NCBI RefSeq assembly: GCF_018991925.1
Contig: NW_024725521.1
Span: forward strand, 310,001 to 374,000
Length of the DNA stretch: 64,000 nucleotides
Source: Homarus americanus
Lineage: Eukaryota; Arthropoda; Malacostraca; Decapoda; Nephropidae
Direction: 5' to 3'
Numbering within the stretch: position 1 is the stretch's first letter; every line of letters begins with the position of its first letter. The notes under the pieces were generated by a model. That model did no database searches and was not told the origin of the DNA. It saw only the letters and a program-made list of their open reading frames with translations. A program made the position numbers and the translations under genes. This document shows positions 23,301 to 35,072 of the stretch, in pieces.

Positions 23301-26300
23301 AGAAGAAAATTAGCCGAGTTAACATTGATCATCCAATTATTACAGATGAAAAAAGATGGAGACAATTATAATCCGTGGAGCTATGGCAGCATTAAGAGCC
23401 TAGCGTCAGGTGTCTGGCGGGCATGTCTTAGCACCACGCCCACCTCCTCACACTCACACACTACAACGTTAAAAATCTGACATAATTGGTGAAAGGAATC
23501 TGACATAATTCGTGAAACAAGAGGCGGATGAGAACAAAAAATGGGATTCATATTATGCTCGGAGTGAGTCCATTCTACTGGTGGAGGGCGGGCGTTGACT
23601 GTGCCCGGTGTTAATAAAGTCCTGTGATGTTTGTGTTTACTGTGTCGATTTTCTGAGTCCCTTGATGTTTGTGTTTACTGAGTCTTTGATTTTATGCTGA
23701 CAGAGTTCCTTGGCTCTTGTGTTTACATAAAGTTTTGAGGGCATTAACATAAAGAAACTCTGTAAGCACGAACATCAAGGGACTCTGTGAACACGAATAC
23801 CATGGTACTCTGTAAAACAAGAACATTAAAGGTACTCTGTAAAAATAAAAACGTCTGGGTCTATAAAACAAGAAAATCAGATAACTCTTTTATAAAGGGA
23901 CTTTATAAACACGGTACTGGGCCTGGGATGGGGGACTGTCGGGTGGTGTTAGGGTGATCTACAGGCGCGCCACCCGATGATAGCGACCAGCCTCCAGGAA
24001 TCCTACACTATATAATGTAACCTTAGGCTAATGTTTGTCTTGCATGGCTGTTTCGGTGTCTTGGTTGGATTATTGTATTTTCTTTGTGTATTGTGAGTTT
24101 TATTTTTTGTGCGTGTGGGGGCAGACGTTAAGGTTGCCCCTCCCGACGTGGTTTTGTTTTTTATGGTAGTATATTTTTTATTGTGTAAATGATATTTTAT
24201 TTTAGTTTTGTTTACCATTTATGTATTATAGTGAAACGTTTGAGTGACACTTTATGGGAAATTATAAAGTTTTGTGGGGTATCGGGTTTTTTTTTCACGG
24301 GCAGGTTTTTGGTTTTATCGTTGAGGAAATAGTATCCTAGCAACAACCAACATTCGTAGATGAAAGACAAATTTAGAGCGTCACTATCCTGTAATATTGG
24401 ATGATAGATTAGAATTGGCTTTAATAAATGGGAAGACAAGAATAGGTTTTAAGAAATGGGAATTATTTGATGAACAAAGAATAATAAGACAACCTGACGA
24501 TCAGTTTGCTGTCGCTCACAGACAGTTGTTGATACGTAAGGTTTAGTTAGTTTTAGTTACTGGAGTGCAGTAATGACATTATAACGTCAACAATACACCA
24601 ACCACACCACGAGTACACGAACATCCATCACGTGTCATGTTGGAAGGGTACCACTACAGGATCACTAACCCATTTAATTAAAACCTAGGTCATCCAAAAC
24701 GAACCTTCATAAGGTAGTTTTGGTTACTTGATGTTATCTGCTTATAATGGAAGAAAGTTCAGTAACTTTGTTCGTAGTATTTATCCAGCCTAGACCATTC
24801 TGTTATAGACCCAGTGGGCAGGAGGTGACACTTGAGCAGTGAACTGGAGTAATAACTTGTGGTGAGGGTGTGTGCTGGCCTCGTCTCGGGATATTAACTC
24901 GACCATAACCATAATCTCTCCTACACTCACCGTGAGGTTAGCTGGCCTGGTTCTAGCGCTCCGCTTCTTCCCCTCATTTTACATGCAAGTTTTAAATCCA
25001 TAAGATCTGTTGTGTAAGAGATACTGTCCTCACACGCCACGGTCCTTCATACCGACAGTAAAATTTAATCGTGACTTTTTTTTCTTTGTTGGATTCAGAT
25101 AGAGCCTCGGTAAAAAAAAAATATTTATCACTTCCCTAATTGTCATTCTTCGGTCAAAATTATTACCGGGTCACTAAAACAATTGATCGAGTGAGGTCTT
25201 GCACCAAGGTTCACACTCTGTAAGGTTCTCTCATTATCACTTGTTTTTCAGAAATGCTCATTCTTTAAATGATGTTTGCATGTGCCAAAAACTCGAACGA
25301 AGTTTTCCCACATCAACACTTCCAACATTTCAGACGGGAGTGTGTGGCTTCAAATTCCCTGCCACATATGGCTCTACACATGCGCAAAAAGTGTGACGTT
25401 TGGCGCGGTTACTTGACTCGTCATTAATGATCTCTGGCTGAAGTTGTTGGGGGTCAAAGTTTAAAAATGTGGGAGGAGTCATGGCAAGTGAGAAAAACTT
25501 TCCACCGAATTTGAGCCTGTATGGCACGCCGAGGTGTCGAATATTTGGAGGGAAGAAGAGCGGAAAATGAGTGTGATGGACGACGCACTGTTCTCTGGAG
25601 AGCACCAGATGGCCACACCACTGTTTAGTCAAGTTTTTACCCTCTTATTATCTCAGTATCTTTATTGTTGTTGTTGCTACCATCATTGCTGTTGTTTTTA
25701 TTTATTATTATTATAATTGTTAATTATTATTATTTGTTATTATTCAGTTTCAGAAACTCGGTACATCCCAGTAAAATATTGTTTGCATATTATCTTTGAG
25801 GAAATGAAGAAACTTTGATTTTTTTCTGATAATCACATACTACAATATTTGTTCAGCGATCATTTTAAAAGACAATTTAAGATCAAACTTGACCCGGGAA
25901 TGAGCGGGGAAAACAGGAGTACGTATGAATGAACCTTTCTCGGTAAGAACACTACAGTAGTAACTATTATGATGCGCCTCACAAAAAGGAGGAAATCACG
26001 CGTACACGCTCACTCACACACAATGTTCCCAACAATAAAGGCCAATTATATCGTGACAGACAGACACCAGCAACAACATGGGCAAGATTTGGTTACAAAA
26101 ATGAAATGACAGTTAAAAACCCAGCGGGCGGATGCTCCTCACCTACAAAGGAATCGCATAAGACAACCGCCTTAATTTTTCCGATGTATTGAGTGTAACA
26201 TTTATGTAGTTTTCGTCCAGTTTATACTAGAGAGGAAGTGCTTGGAAGTAAGGCGGAGGAGGGTTAGGTGGAGTTGTGGTGAGGTAGTGTGAGAGGTCAC

Positions 26301-29300
26301 TAGAGGCGGGCGAGGAGTGAGGCAGACAGTTGGCCCGCCCAGTAAAGTGAACCGCTGCTACCAAGCATTAAATGACACTAAGACGCCACTTTCAGCCAGG
26401 GAAGAGTCGTCTCGGTGTCAACCTTCTTTTGTGGTTTTATTAAACAAACGTGTTATATGCTAAACGGTGGGGCTATTGTCTCCAAGACTCCCCCCCCCCC
26501 CCTCTTGAGTCTGTGCTTGTGTGACACTTATGAGTACGTGTATCTATGTGTGATGTGTGTGTGTACATGTGTGGACTATTGTGTGAATGAGTTACAGGTG
26601 CTGGAGAATGTGTTCTTTTCATTGTATGTGGTATGTTCGTATTTTTAGGTAAGTGGCGGGTTATAACGTAGTATCTAGAGTTGAGATCATGTAGTAGATA
26701 AACAAGAGGGTCTTAAAGGTATTTAGGGTGTCGTATGACCGTAGTGGAGCAGTTAAGCCGTTAACGAGCGTGAGCGTGGCTGGGCCTGGGTGAGTGGGTG
26801 GTGTGGTGGCTGGTTGGGCCCCACACACACCTCAACAGTAACTTCAGGCAGTAATTGTATCCTAAAAACTCACATTTCTCCGATTCCCAACGAATTTCCT
26901 ATAAATAATGTTATTTCTTTGCATTTAGATACTGTATGGTCACAGTTAACTTGTTATTTTCCCTACATTGGAAAATAATTATCTGTTGAAAATTAGTACA
27001 GTGAAGCCAGCCTCGTATGACCGGCTACCTTTACCAGCAACATTGGTGTTACGCTCTTACTAGTAAATAAAGCGACGTGTGACTCTTAACACATGCTATA
27101 TAGGAATTATCCTACATTTTGATATGACGGAACTAAAAGAAATTATTGTTGTAAGTTTTGGTGATAAATTATGGTTTTGCTTTTTGAACGAATCCTTAAT
27201 TAGGTTTGGTTAGATATATTTCGACTAGCTTTTTTAATTGGGCCCGATTTTACCTGTCAGAGTGGTTAGTTTATCTCTCAATCTCCCGAGCCTCTGAGGT
27301 ATTTAATAAAACAACACCCGTGGCAACTTCAATACCCTCCGGCTAATTTGATTTTTTTTTGTATATAAGATACATTCCTGGGTGATACTGAAAAAATAAT
27401 GGTAAATCCCGTAATAAGCCTTTTAATCTGGTAAGTGAGGAGTGACGAGACGAGATACCTCAGGAGCTGGGTGGGGTTGGTGGACACGACACCCCCACAC
27501 ACAGCTGCCCACCCGAGAAATTAAATAAACACCGGTTAGGATAAAGGTATTAAAACCAACACACACACCTTACCCACTACCACAAGGAGAATAAGTAAAC
27601 AACCTCGACACACACACACAGTGAGGAGCGTGGAAAGCCAAGGGTGTTAACACTTGACGTTACATCTTGATCGTATGGTGGTTGAGGCTGTGTTGTGCTG
27701 GAGTGGGGTGTGTGATGTCATGCCTTGTGGAGACAGGAATGATGCTGTGTACATTACCGATACTTATCGTGGTATTGGCGTACTATTATTGACATTGAGC
27801 CAAAAATGATTATTAATTGTAAAAAAAATTCTGATTTGTCATATGAAGTGTTTGTAATTAAAAATAGTTTTCACAATTAAGCTCATCCTCACATTTTAGT
27901 ATAGTGTCAGTCATACTGACATAGTGTTGTCTCTTACAGTTCAAAGGTTGCACCAAGGCATTCTCGAGGCTGGAGAACCTGAAAATCCACCTGAGGAGTC
28001 ACACTGGCGAGAGGCCCTACATCTGTGTCTATCCTCACTGCATGAAGGCCTTCTCCAACTCCTCCGACAGAGCCAAACACCAACGAACACACGTCGACGC
28101 TGTGAGTTTAATTTTCCATTTGTTATTATCCACCCTAATTGTGAGCAGTTAGTAAAATTTAGTATACTGAGGGATAATTTCAAAAGACTAAAGGAGGTGG
28201 AAGCTATGTGGGTAGTGGAAGGTGGGAGTAAGGTTACTGGTCGAATTGGCACAAATCCCAAGAGGTTTCAACCTAACCCATCCTGGGCTAACCTAACCAA
28301 ACATTTAGGATTGGTAGATGGCCCTATTTATCTTCAATAATATTTAAGTTGGGCTAGGATCCATTTGATCTGTAACCGTCAGTAGATTAGGTGTAACAGG
28401 GTGCTATCCGGGTATCATAGAGGAGAATTAATACATTATGGTGGGTGTTGGTGTTACAGAAACCATACGTGTGCTCGGTACCCGGGTGTAAGAAGCGATA
28501 CACGGACCCCTCCTCCCTCAGGAAGCATGTCAAGAACCACTCAGCCAAGGAACAAGCACTCGCTAAAAGGAAGGTCAGTCACTAACCCATTCCCCCATTT
28601 CTCTTTTTGTGAATTACATACAGAGCTAAATATGGATCATGTAATAACATAGTTTTTGTAATGCAATAAATTGAGTAGTTTTTTCTTTTATACTACTTTA
28701 ATGTTGTGTAACTGACTTATTGACAAGTGAGGCGTCGTGTATATTGTTTATATGGTGTTTGTGTCTGACAGATGAGGTCACCCGACGAAGATTACCGCGG
28801 CTCCTCCCCCAGTTGCCTGATGAGCGGTGCCCACCTCGAGTCTGACTCACCGCTCATGGACCACGACGCTCTCCAGTACGGCGGTGAGTCCCTTCCTCCT
28901 TGACTCCTTCTCTTCCACTAAAACTCGCTCACATACAAATCTATACATCCTAAAACCCATCTCACACTATGCTCGCTTAAAGGTGACCCCACCACTCTCA
29001 CCAACTCCTTGCTAAATTATATTACTTCACTCCCCATCACCTAATTAGGTTTTAGAATAAGTCCCAAAGGAATGTAATTTTGTTATAAGATGTAGGTGAC
29101 AAAATTTTCATGAGGTATATACAGTATTATTAGCTTTGAATAAAAGTGGATAATAATTGCCCCCAAAATATATAATTTCATTGTACATGTATGATGTAGG
29201 TTTAATTAGACGTTATTTGAAATGGATCATTAAATAAGATTTTTTTTTAATATGATGGTTTTTCATAGTTATTTGTTATTCTGACCCTACTAAGTACAGT

Positions 29301-30038
29301 ATAGCATTGTAAATTTGTCATAATTAATTTTACTACATTGCAAGACACTTACGTTAATTGATGTTGCCAGACAATTTGTTAGTGTCACATTAGTAAGCCT
29401 TGCACTGGCATCGAAGAGGTCATTACTAAGTTAAGGTGTAGGTATTTGAGTAGAGTGGTTTGTGAGGTTGTTGTATTCCCCCAGACAGTGTCGTCCCAGA
29501 GTGCGGGTCCCGGGGATGTGGTCCGCTTCAGCCTCCGTTGCCATGTCCTCTCGCGCCGACCATCGGGGGAGACGCCACAGATGGCGCTCGGCCTGCCAGA
29601 GACCTTGGTACCGGAATTCTCGCAGGAGGATCTCGACGCTTGGGTCAGCATATACTGAGTTACCAGCAATTGCTGCAAAGGAACGATGTTCTCATATTTG
29701 GACAGGATTCTCAGATGCAGCAGCAGCAACTTCAGAGGAAACTTATGGTAGGGAATGATGGTAGCGAGGTGGTGTATGGCCAGCAATCTCCACCACCGTC
29801 GCAGCAGATGGTTGGTAGAAACGAACAGCCACCATCTCTGTATGACTCCCCACCACCACCTTACTGCCAGGCCCCAGCCTTCACTGCTACCCATCGGGGC
29901 ACCACTCCTCACCTCCCTCAGTATACCATGATCACCTCTCCTGACAGCCTCCCATCCTACCAGACCCCAGTATTTACACATCAGCAACAACAACTCCAGC
30001 AACACATGGCTCCATACTCGACGCAGCAAGGAACTTGA
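16044..30038 (+). CDS. GLIS1/GLIS3-type zinc-finger transcription factor (five coding exons, gene span)
   Basis: Coding exons 16044-17219, 27940-28101, 28460-28573, 28772-28883 and 29485-30038 join in frame (junction phases 0, 0, 0, 1) into about 705 residues. Five tandem C2H2 fingers span residues 324-473: 324-347, 358-383, 391-413, 421-443 and 451-473. The second, [20 protein letters not shown], and the third, [12 protein letters not shown], are hallmarks of GLIS1/GLIS3 rather than GLI, ZIC or GLIS2. GLIS proteins are nuclear and bind GLI-like DNA sites to activate or repress genes. The N-terminus is Ser/Pro-rich with Asn and His runs. The C-terminus is Gln-rich with a PPPPY motif at 644-648, the type bound by WW domains (in vertebrate GLIS3, by HECT ubiquitin ligases and TAZ). 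The start may be further upstream if another coding exon exists, because the frame is open back to the acceptor at 16033. The orthology is confident; the choice between GLIS1 and GLIS3 is not. Confidence 0.93.
17640..17745. repeat. About 21-bp tandem repeat (CCTGGCCTCTCA)
   Basis: About five copies of a unit containing TCATTCACTCCCTGGCCTC, with small variants. Confidence 0.8.
18365..18475. repeat. About 27-bp tandem repeat, four copies
   Basis: Near-identical units containing ACACTACTTTACGTCTCCTC. Confidence 0.9.
19255..20155. repeat. 26-bp minisatellite (CCCCTAGTGCCCCTCCACAC)
   Basis: About 35 tandem copies. From about 19960 on, units grow a longer CACACACACACCC section, so the array has two sub-types. 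ORFs on both strands here are low-complexity artefacts. Confidence 0.92.
21236..21523 (+). repeat. Dispersed repeat, partial third copy
   Basis: This shares the segments GGGTGAAACTAT, ACCCAGCAGTAA and CACCTAGGTGGCCCTAG, and long stretches between, with the repeat at 8885-9497 (reversed) and at 1-571. Confidence 0.65.
23610..23930. repeat. Imperfect inverted repeat with internal reiteration
   Basis: CCCTTGATGTTTGTGTTTAC-type segments on the left (23630-23730) face their reverse complement, such as AACATCAAGGGACTCTG near 23770, on the right. Each arm is itself a degenerate repeat. It is probably a foldback-type relic. Confidence 0.5.
27940..28101 (+). CDS. GLIS exon B: zinc fingers 3-4
   Basis: 54 codons between a tcttacag acceptor and a GTGAGT donor, phase 0 on both sides. 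It completes finger 3 (Cys396, His409, His413) and carries finger 4 (Cys421, Cys426, His439, His443; [16 protein letters not shown]). The sequence is nearly the vertebrate GLIS1/3 sequence. Confidence 0.95.
28460..28573 (+). CDS. GLIS exon C: zinc finger 5
   Basis: 38 codons between a gtgttacag acceptor and a GTCAGT donor. It carries finger 5 (Cys451, Cys456, His469, His473; [13 protein letters not shown]) and a following basic stretch (KEQALAKRK), which could be part of a nuclear localisation signal. Confidence 0.95.
28772..28883 (+). CDS. GLIS exon D
   Basis: 37 codons plus one base between a gtctgacag acceptor and a GTGAGT donor (phase 1). Ser/Asp-rich sequence follows the fingers. It is assigned by splice phase, good sites and position, not by strong homology. 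Confidence 0.8.
29485..30038 (+). CDS. GLIS exon E: Gln-rich C-terminus with PPPPY motif
   Basis: The exon starts after a pyrimidine-rich acceptor (ttgtattcccccag) and completes the phase-1 codon from exon D. It runs 183 further codons to TGA 30036-30038. It has Gln runs, Pro-rich patches and SPPPPY at about 643-648. Its first part is poorly conserved, so the exact acceptor is less sure than the reading frame. Confidence 0.8.
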
Positions 30039-32520
30039 AGTGATAATTGACAGATGGTGATTACTCACAAAAGGCGGGGTAACTCTGGAACAGTTATCTT
30101 GCAGCCCCTAGAACGGGGTCAAGTTCAGTTCCAGTTCGCTTGCAAGGAACTAATGGCCCAATAAAACGTGTTGCTAGCACAATGTATTTTTTTTATAAAA
30201 ATGAATACTCATTATTGGACTGCATTGTATAATGCTGCTCATCCACCAGTGCCTCTATATTCGTGTAGTTTCTTTAAAACTAGTTAGAAGGTTGTACCCC
30301 TCTTGCACTCAGTCAGATGGCATATGTAGGGTTTTGTAACTTAAGGCAGATACATTAATTTCCTGAAAAAGGAGGCATCATATAGATGTTATTTTTATGC
30401 GGGCTATTTGTTATAGATTTTTGAGAGGTTAACCTGTCTACGAATTTGAAAGTGAACTTGGTTTCACTAGACTATTTTTAGTACTCCGGCACATGCCAGA
30501 GAGTTGGTGCTATTTTTTGTTTTGTAACACTACTATACTTGTGAATAGATAAGTGTTATTCCCAGTGGTTGCAGGTTGGAAGCAAATATCAGTCTTGTTT
30601 TTTGGAGGTCACTGTAGAAAAACATCACATTACTTCCTGATGCTATTAAGCTTAAAAGTCTGAGGAGAACTGACATAGGTGATTTAGTGTGTAGAGCTTG
30701 GTGTTTGCCCGCGTGAAACAATTAATGCCAAAGACTGTGGTCCAGAACTGATACTTCTTGACGGAGTGACGAGAGATGCGCCCCCCCCCCCCTCCCCAAA
30801 CACACACATCCCCCATACATTTTCCACTCACCTGTACAGTGGCCGTTTTGGGTTGAACAATAACAGACGAGTTGAAATAATTTTACCAGTCAGGCGAAGT
30901 TAGTAATCGCAGCAAGAAGCTCGTCAGGATTCGACTTAAGATTGTGACGTCAACCCTCAAGTAGTGACCAATGTTTTGGGCCCAAGTTAGGAACAAGAAA
31001 ACAATGGACCATAATATATGTTTTTGAGCAGAGTTTAAGAACGTGTTTGGGCTTTAAACTCAACTTAAGGGTTCTGTATTTTTTTTTTTTAGAAAAAAGG
31101 ACAAAAATCATTGTAGGGTATTGCATGATCGGACGTACTTAAGCGTCATTTCTTAATGATAAAGAATTTGACCACGTTGTTCATCAGACTAGTCTAGCCG
31201 AGACAACTTCTCAAACTCTGCTCAAATATATCGGCGTTAAGCTTATGATTCTTGTAATATGTACATAAGTACAAAAAATTCTATGTACGCATTGTGTATA
31301 TGTCTAATATTTAAGTTTTATGGTTTCAAGATTATTTATTATATATGTTAAGTGCCGTGATACGTTAGGGATCAGATGTATAATGTTGTATCTGTCTGCT
31401 CAAATGTAAGCTTGCCTTTCGTCGTCTTATTTTTGTGGAACTGAACACCAAACACTATTCTGTATTTATGATGTTCTTATGCCGCTCTTTGATAACATGC
31501 TATATTTTGTGAGTACAGTACTTAAACAGTCAACATGTTCCGTATACATATACACAACTGGAGCTAAAGTTCTGAAGATGGAAAAGTAGTCTTTGTGCAC
31601 ATTAGCTGGCTGTTTACCATCATGTTGATTTTGTTTTCATTTTGCTGTTACTTTATTACTTGAAAACGAAGTTTAGGCAATACAGCACATGGTTAACTCG
31701 GTAGGTGTCAGTTGTTGCGAGTCGCGTGGAGTGCAAAGTTCCAGAACGGAGGCGAGGCAGCTGTCCACACTCATCAGTGCTTTCATTAGGTTTAGTCTTC
31801 TTCAACTCACTCATGTGCCGCAGTGACTTTTAGATTATTTTTATAAATGTGGTGACATGTTTGTGTAAAAAGTAGGCTTTGTGATAATTAATTAAAAGAA
31901 TGGATGTAATGTTTCTTTACCTCATTCTACCTTGAAAGAACATTGTCTGTACCCTTTATGATGTACTAGATTGAAAAACAATTGAAGAATGTTTTTTTCT
32001 GAAAAGATCTGGATTGGTGAATCATTTCATTGTATTTTCAGTGTGTTCGATGTCATTGCAAAACAAAAGTGTCTTCAAGATGCTGGTGAACCCTCCCCAA
32101 CTCTGCCTGTGAGCTAGAAAATGAATGGTCTTCAGTGCTTTACTAAATATTCTACTCTAAAGCTCTCCTTTTAACTCATATTTGCCTCGGTAGTTGCAAC
32201 ATGACAAAGATGTTTGTCATTTGTAAACTGTTCAGTTAATTGTAACAATGTGCAGGAAACCAGAGTAGAAATGATTTTTGACAACTAATCTTGACCTTAA
32301 ACACACATCAGGAGAGATGTGGCTGTCCAACCATGTTCAGTTCACATGGAGGCCAACTGCAATATTGACTCGACCCTCAAGCACCTAAAGGAATTGAGTT
32401 AGAGACACAGGTCACATATCAAATGAATAATTTCAATTAGTTAATTTCAACATTTCACACACCTCAATGCATCTATGGGATTTTCTGATATTTCTAAGTC
32501 AAATAAATGTAATTAATTAT
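30039..32520 (+). other. Probable GLIS 3' untranslated region
   Basis: Unique-looking AT-rich sequence follows the stop, with no ORF of interest. An early AATAAA lies at 30160-30165; later candidates (ATTAAA near 31890, AATAAA near 32504) would give a long UTR. The true end cannot be seen without transcripts. Confidence 0.4.
30160..30165 (+). terminator. Candidate polyadenylation signal of GLIS
   Basis: AATAAA lies 122 bases after the stop codon. Confidence 0.4.
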
Positions 32521-33104
32521 AGACTGACAATAATAACTTCACAACAAACAAAAAACAAGTAGGTACAGTGCTGTACTTCTCGGCTCATAATTGGTTGGAT
32601 CATATCACAATCTTTTCTAAAACTACGTTCAATTGGACCTTTCAACATATTGCTCAAGTGATCTTGAAGGTCTAAGGCTAACGTTATGTTTATATAGCTT
32701 AATGCTACACATAAAGGCTCGGTTGTAATTTGTAAATTACCTCCTACAAGTCATTTCTGTGACTGGATCACACGAGAGAACTTACATTTTACCGATTTCA
32801 AGAAAGAAATGGATATTTTATGGATGATATATTGATATAACATGTTGCATGCTATAGGTTTTCTGAACTACTGTATTAAATTTTGTGGATTTATGGTGTC
32901 TCTGAACTCGTGACACCACTAGCTCCTACACGAGACAACAACAACAAACAAGCCAAGCACTTGCTCAGTTTTTCAATGTTTATCACAAATTAAAAATAGG
33001 GATGATATAACATTACATTGTTTCTGAAGGATAAAGAACTAAGAAGAAGTTAGAATCACTTGTGCAAGAGACAAGACTCTACTTTTACAAGAAATGCCCA
33101 AATA

Positions 33105-33240
33105 TGCAGTTTGCATTTTGAGGCCAGTGCATTTTAAGAGAACTTGAAATACAGTATAAACTGCTTGGGCTACAAGTACAAAAAAGATTTGTAAGGATTA
33201 AGAATGGAGCAATACCAACATTACAACTGCCAAGTTAAAA
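33105..33240 (+). pseudogene. THAP zinc-finger fragment (P element-like relic), + strand copy
   Basis: One frame reads ICSLHFEASAF, then (after a stop and small length changes) a basic stretch and KNGAIPTLQLP. This is the second half of a THAP domain: a Cys..His pair and the AVPT-like box. The fragment is about 135 bp, has an in-frame stop, and is clearly related to an inverted copy at 34545-34740. THAP domains occur in P-element transposases and in host THAP proteins; a dead transposon is more likely. Confidence 0.55.
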
Positions 33241-33499
33241 AGGTAAGCGCATATTATTTCATGTAAAAGTGGAGGAGACAGTTAGTACCATAAATAACTT
33301 ATGGATTTGAACCAAAATTTTTGGAGATACTTTTTGCATCATAATGAACACAAAAATTTAAGTGAGAATGCACAGAACCCTACCTATCTGTGGACCTGAC
33401 CTAACCTAACCCAAATACCTGTATATATACATCAAAATTCATTGCTTTGGAAGCAGAATAAACCAGTTGCTGTTGGTAAGTGTTGCTTTATTTTCCTAA

Positions 33500-33902
33500 T
33501 CCCAGGCATTAGGAACCTTGAGTACAGAGACAGGTTAAATCATCTTAATTTGCACTCCCTCGAGAGACAGGGTGAGGGGCGATATGATAGAGGTGTATAA
33601 ATGGAAGTCAGGGCTGAATGGGACATTACAAAAGTACTCAAACTATCCAACCAGGAGCGAACTCTTAACAATGGTTTTAAATTAGACAAATTTAGATTTA
33701 GGCATGAAATAGGTAAACATTGGTTTGGAAATATAGTGGACGAGTGGAACAAGTTCCCAAATATCATCATTAACTCGAATACGCTTGATAGCTTCATATG
33801 TAGGTTGGATGGATATATGAGCAATAGGGGTTGGGTGTAAATGGGACTGCTCAGTATGGGCCAATAGGCCAGCAGCAGTTTCCTCCAGTCTTATGTTCTT
33901 CA
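33500..33902 (+). mobile_element. LINE 3' end fragment (same family as 57535-58460)
   Basis: Encodes the last part of a non-LTR retrotransposon ORF: NLEYRDRLNHLNLHSLERQ, then after a stop and shift the 79-codon frame 33601-33840 with FRFRHEIGKHWFGN, VDEWNKFPN and LDSFICRLDGYM. The 3' end, about 33841-33902, matches the other copy. Severely 5'-truncated and non-functional. Confidence 0.8.
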
Positions 33903-34130
33903 TGTATACTGAATTTGATCAATTACCAAAATATAAGTACCTGTACTTATACAGTACAGGTTTAATAGCATGTCTGTGATTCAAGCTTCAATTTAATGAC
34001 AAGGCTCTGATCCCAAGCTTGCCGTTAAATCAAAGCACATCCTGTAACTTGAACATTCGTATGGTGAGGGATTGTGGGGTACGTGATGTTTGGGTTCACA
34101 CTCAGGATGGTATGGAGAAAGGAAACTCAC

Positions 34131-34378
34131 AATGTGCTCTCTGTATACATGTTGTATTGGATGTACAATGCAGCTTGGTGCTGGGAAGTGGCAGCGTGGT
34201 TACAAGCGTGATGTAGAGAGAGCTGGTTGGTGAGGATGCTCAGAGGAGGACCAGCTTGTGGGTCGCCATGCTCGCCGGCGGGAGTGAGGGCCGCCAGGCA
34301 GGAGGAGGAGGAGGTGTTGCTTGCTGCGGCTGTAGCTAGAAGAAGAGAGCGGGTTACCACGAGGTCAGGTCTTATATA
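34131..34378 (-). promoter_or_regulatory. - strand TATA promoter and possible first exon
   Basis: On the - strand CTATATAAG (about 34371-34379) is followed by a pyrimidine-rich start region. About 110 bases further on, a short ATG frame of nine codons (MATHKLVLL) is closed by TGA. An exon could end at about 34131 before GTGAGT. It lies head to head with FICD, about 0.7 kb away. It could be a promoter for a non-coding or divergent transcript, or part of a mobile element. No protein is recognised. Confidence 0.35.
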
Positions 34379-34544
34379 GCGGAGGTAGGCGTGGCTTAAT
34401 AGTTGACCTCCGTCATGTAAGGCAGCGCTGGTTGACCTAGACCACGAGGCATACGCTGGGGAATTCGCGGGGTCGGCTACTCAGCGACAAACAGCGTTTG
34501 TAGGGGAGGAATCCACTACAGGATACCTGCCACAAAACTCACCT

Positions 34545-34740
34545 GCAGTGTGTGGATCCCTTGCACAATGGCAGGTATCGGGTCTCTCTTACTTGGCAGT
34601 TGTAATGTTGGTATTGCTCCATTCTTAATACTTACAATTCTTCTTGGTACAGGTAGTCCAAGCAGTTTATATGTCAAGTTCTCCCAAAACACACTGATCT
34701 CAAAACACAAGCTGCATATTTGGCCAGTTTCAGCATTTAT
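34545..34740 (-). pseudogene. THAP zinc-finger fragment, - strand copy
   Basis: The - strand frame reads CSLCFEISVF, YKLLGLPVPRR and KNGAIPTLQLPSKRD, which is the second half of a THAP domain. The usual zinc-binding His is Cys, so the finger is probably broken. The frame ends in CTGCAG before GTGAGT, a good splice donor, so this may once have been an exon. It is inverted relative to the copy at 33105-33240. Confidence 0.6.
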
Positions 34741-35048
34741 AGTCTCTCCTCTTGCATAAATGAATCCATCTTCTCAGTTCTTTATCCTTCGTAAAACGAT
34801 GCATTTATATACTGTATTGTATATCCATGTTAGAAATATTATTTGGTGTTAGTGATACAGTGATACAGTGCATTCAAGATTCGTAAACAAAAATAGCTAA
34901 AATAGAAATACTGTATATAATAATTTAATACTATGAAGCTAAAAGAAATATTTTAATATAAAAAGGATATTTTTACACATAGGATTTCGTAAAGATATCT
35001 TGGTCATCTTGGAGTTGTGTTAACTTCACCAACCAAGGAAGACAACAG

Positions 35049-35072
35049 ATGACGTCACTCCAAGACAGATGA
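35049..35072 (+). promoter_or_regulatory. uORF and TGACGTCA palindrome at the FICD start
   Basis: ATG at 35049 opens a seven-codon upstream frame whose TGA (35070-35072) overlaps the FICD ATG (35069) as ATGA. The same bases contain TGACGTCA (35050-35057), a CRE/ATF-type site. FICD is a stress-response gene in other animals, so either element could matter, but function is inference. Confidence 0.4.

Larger units (their letters stand above)
17220..27939 (+). other. GLIS intron 1 (10.7 kb)
   Basis: The intron splits finger 3. It contains (CA)n at about 17248-17302, small tandem repeats at 17640-17745 (about 21 bp), 18365-18475 (about 27 bp) and 19255-20155 (26 bp), a partial dispersed repeat at 21236-21523, and an imperfect inverted repeat at 23610-23930. 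Elsewhere no gene is recognised on either strand. Confidence 0.75.

Noticed and set aside
24212..24439. 75-codon - strand ORF in GLIS intron 1
   Set aside because: No recognisable motif or splice signals; AT-rich chance frame.
34127..34360. 77-codon - strand ORF downstream of the TATA box
   Set aside because: It lacks an ATG at its start (GTG) and shows no known domain; only the promoter-like signals were kept.
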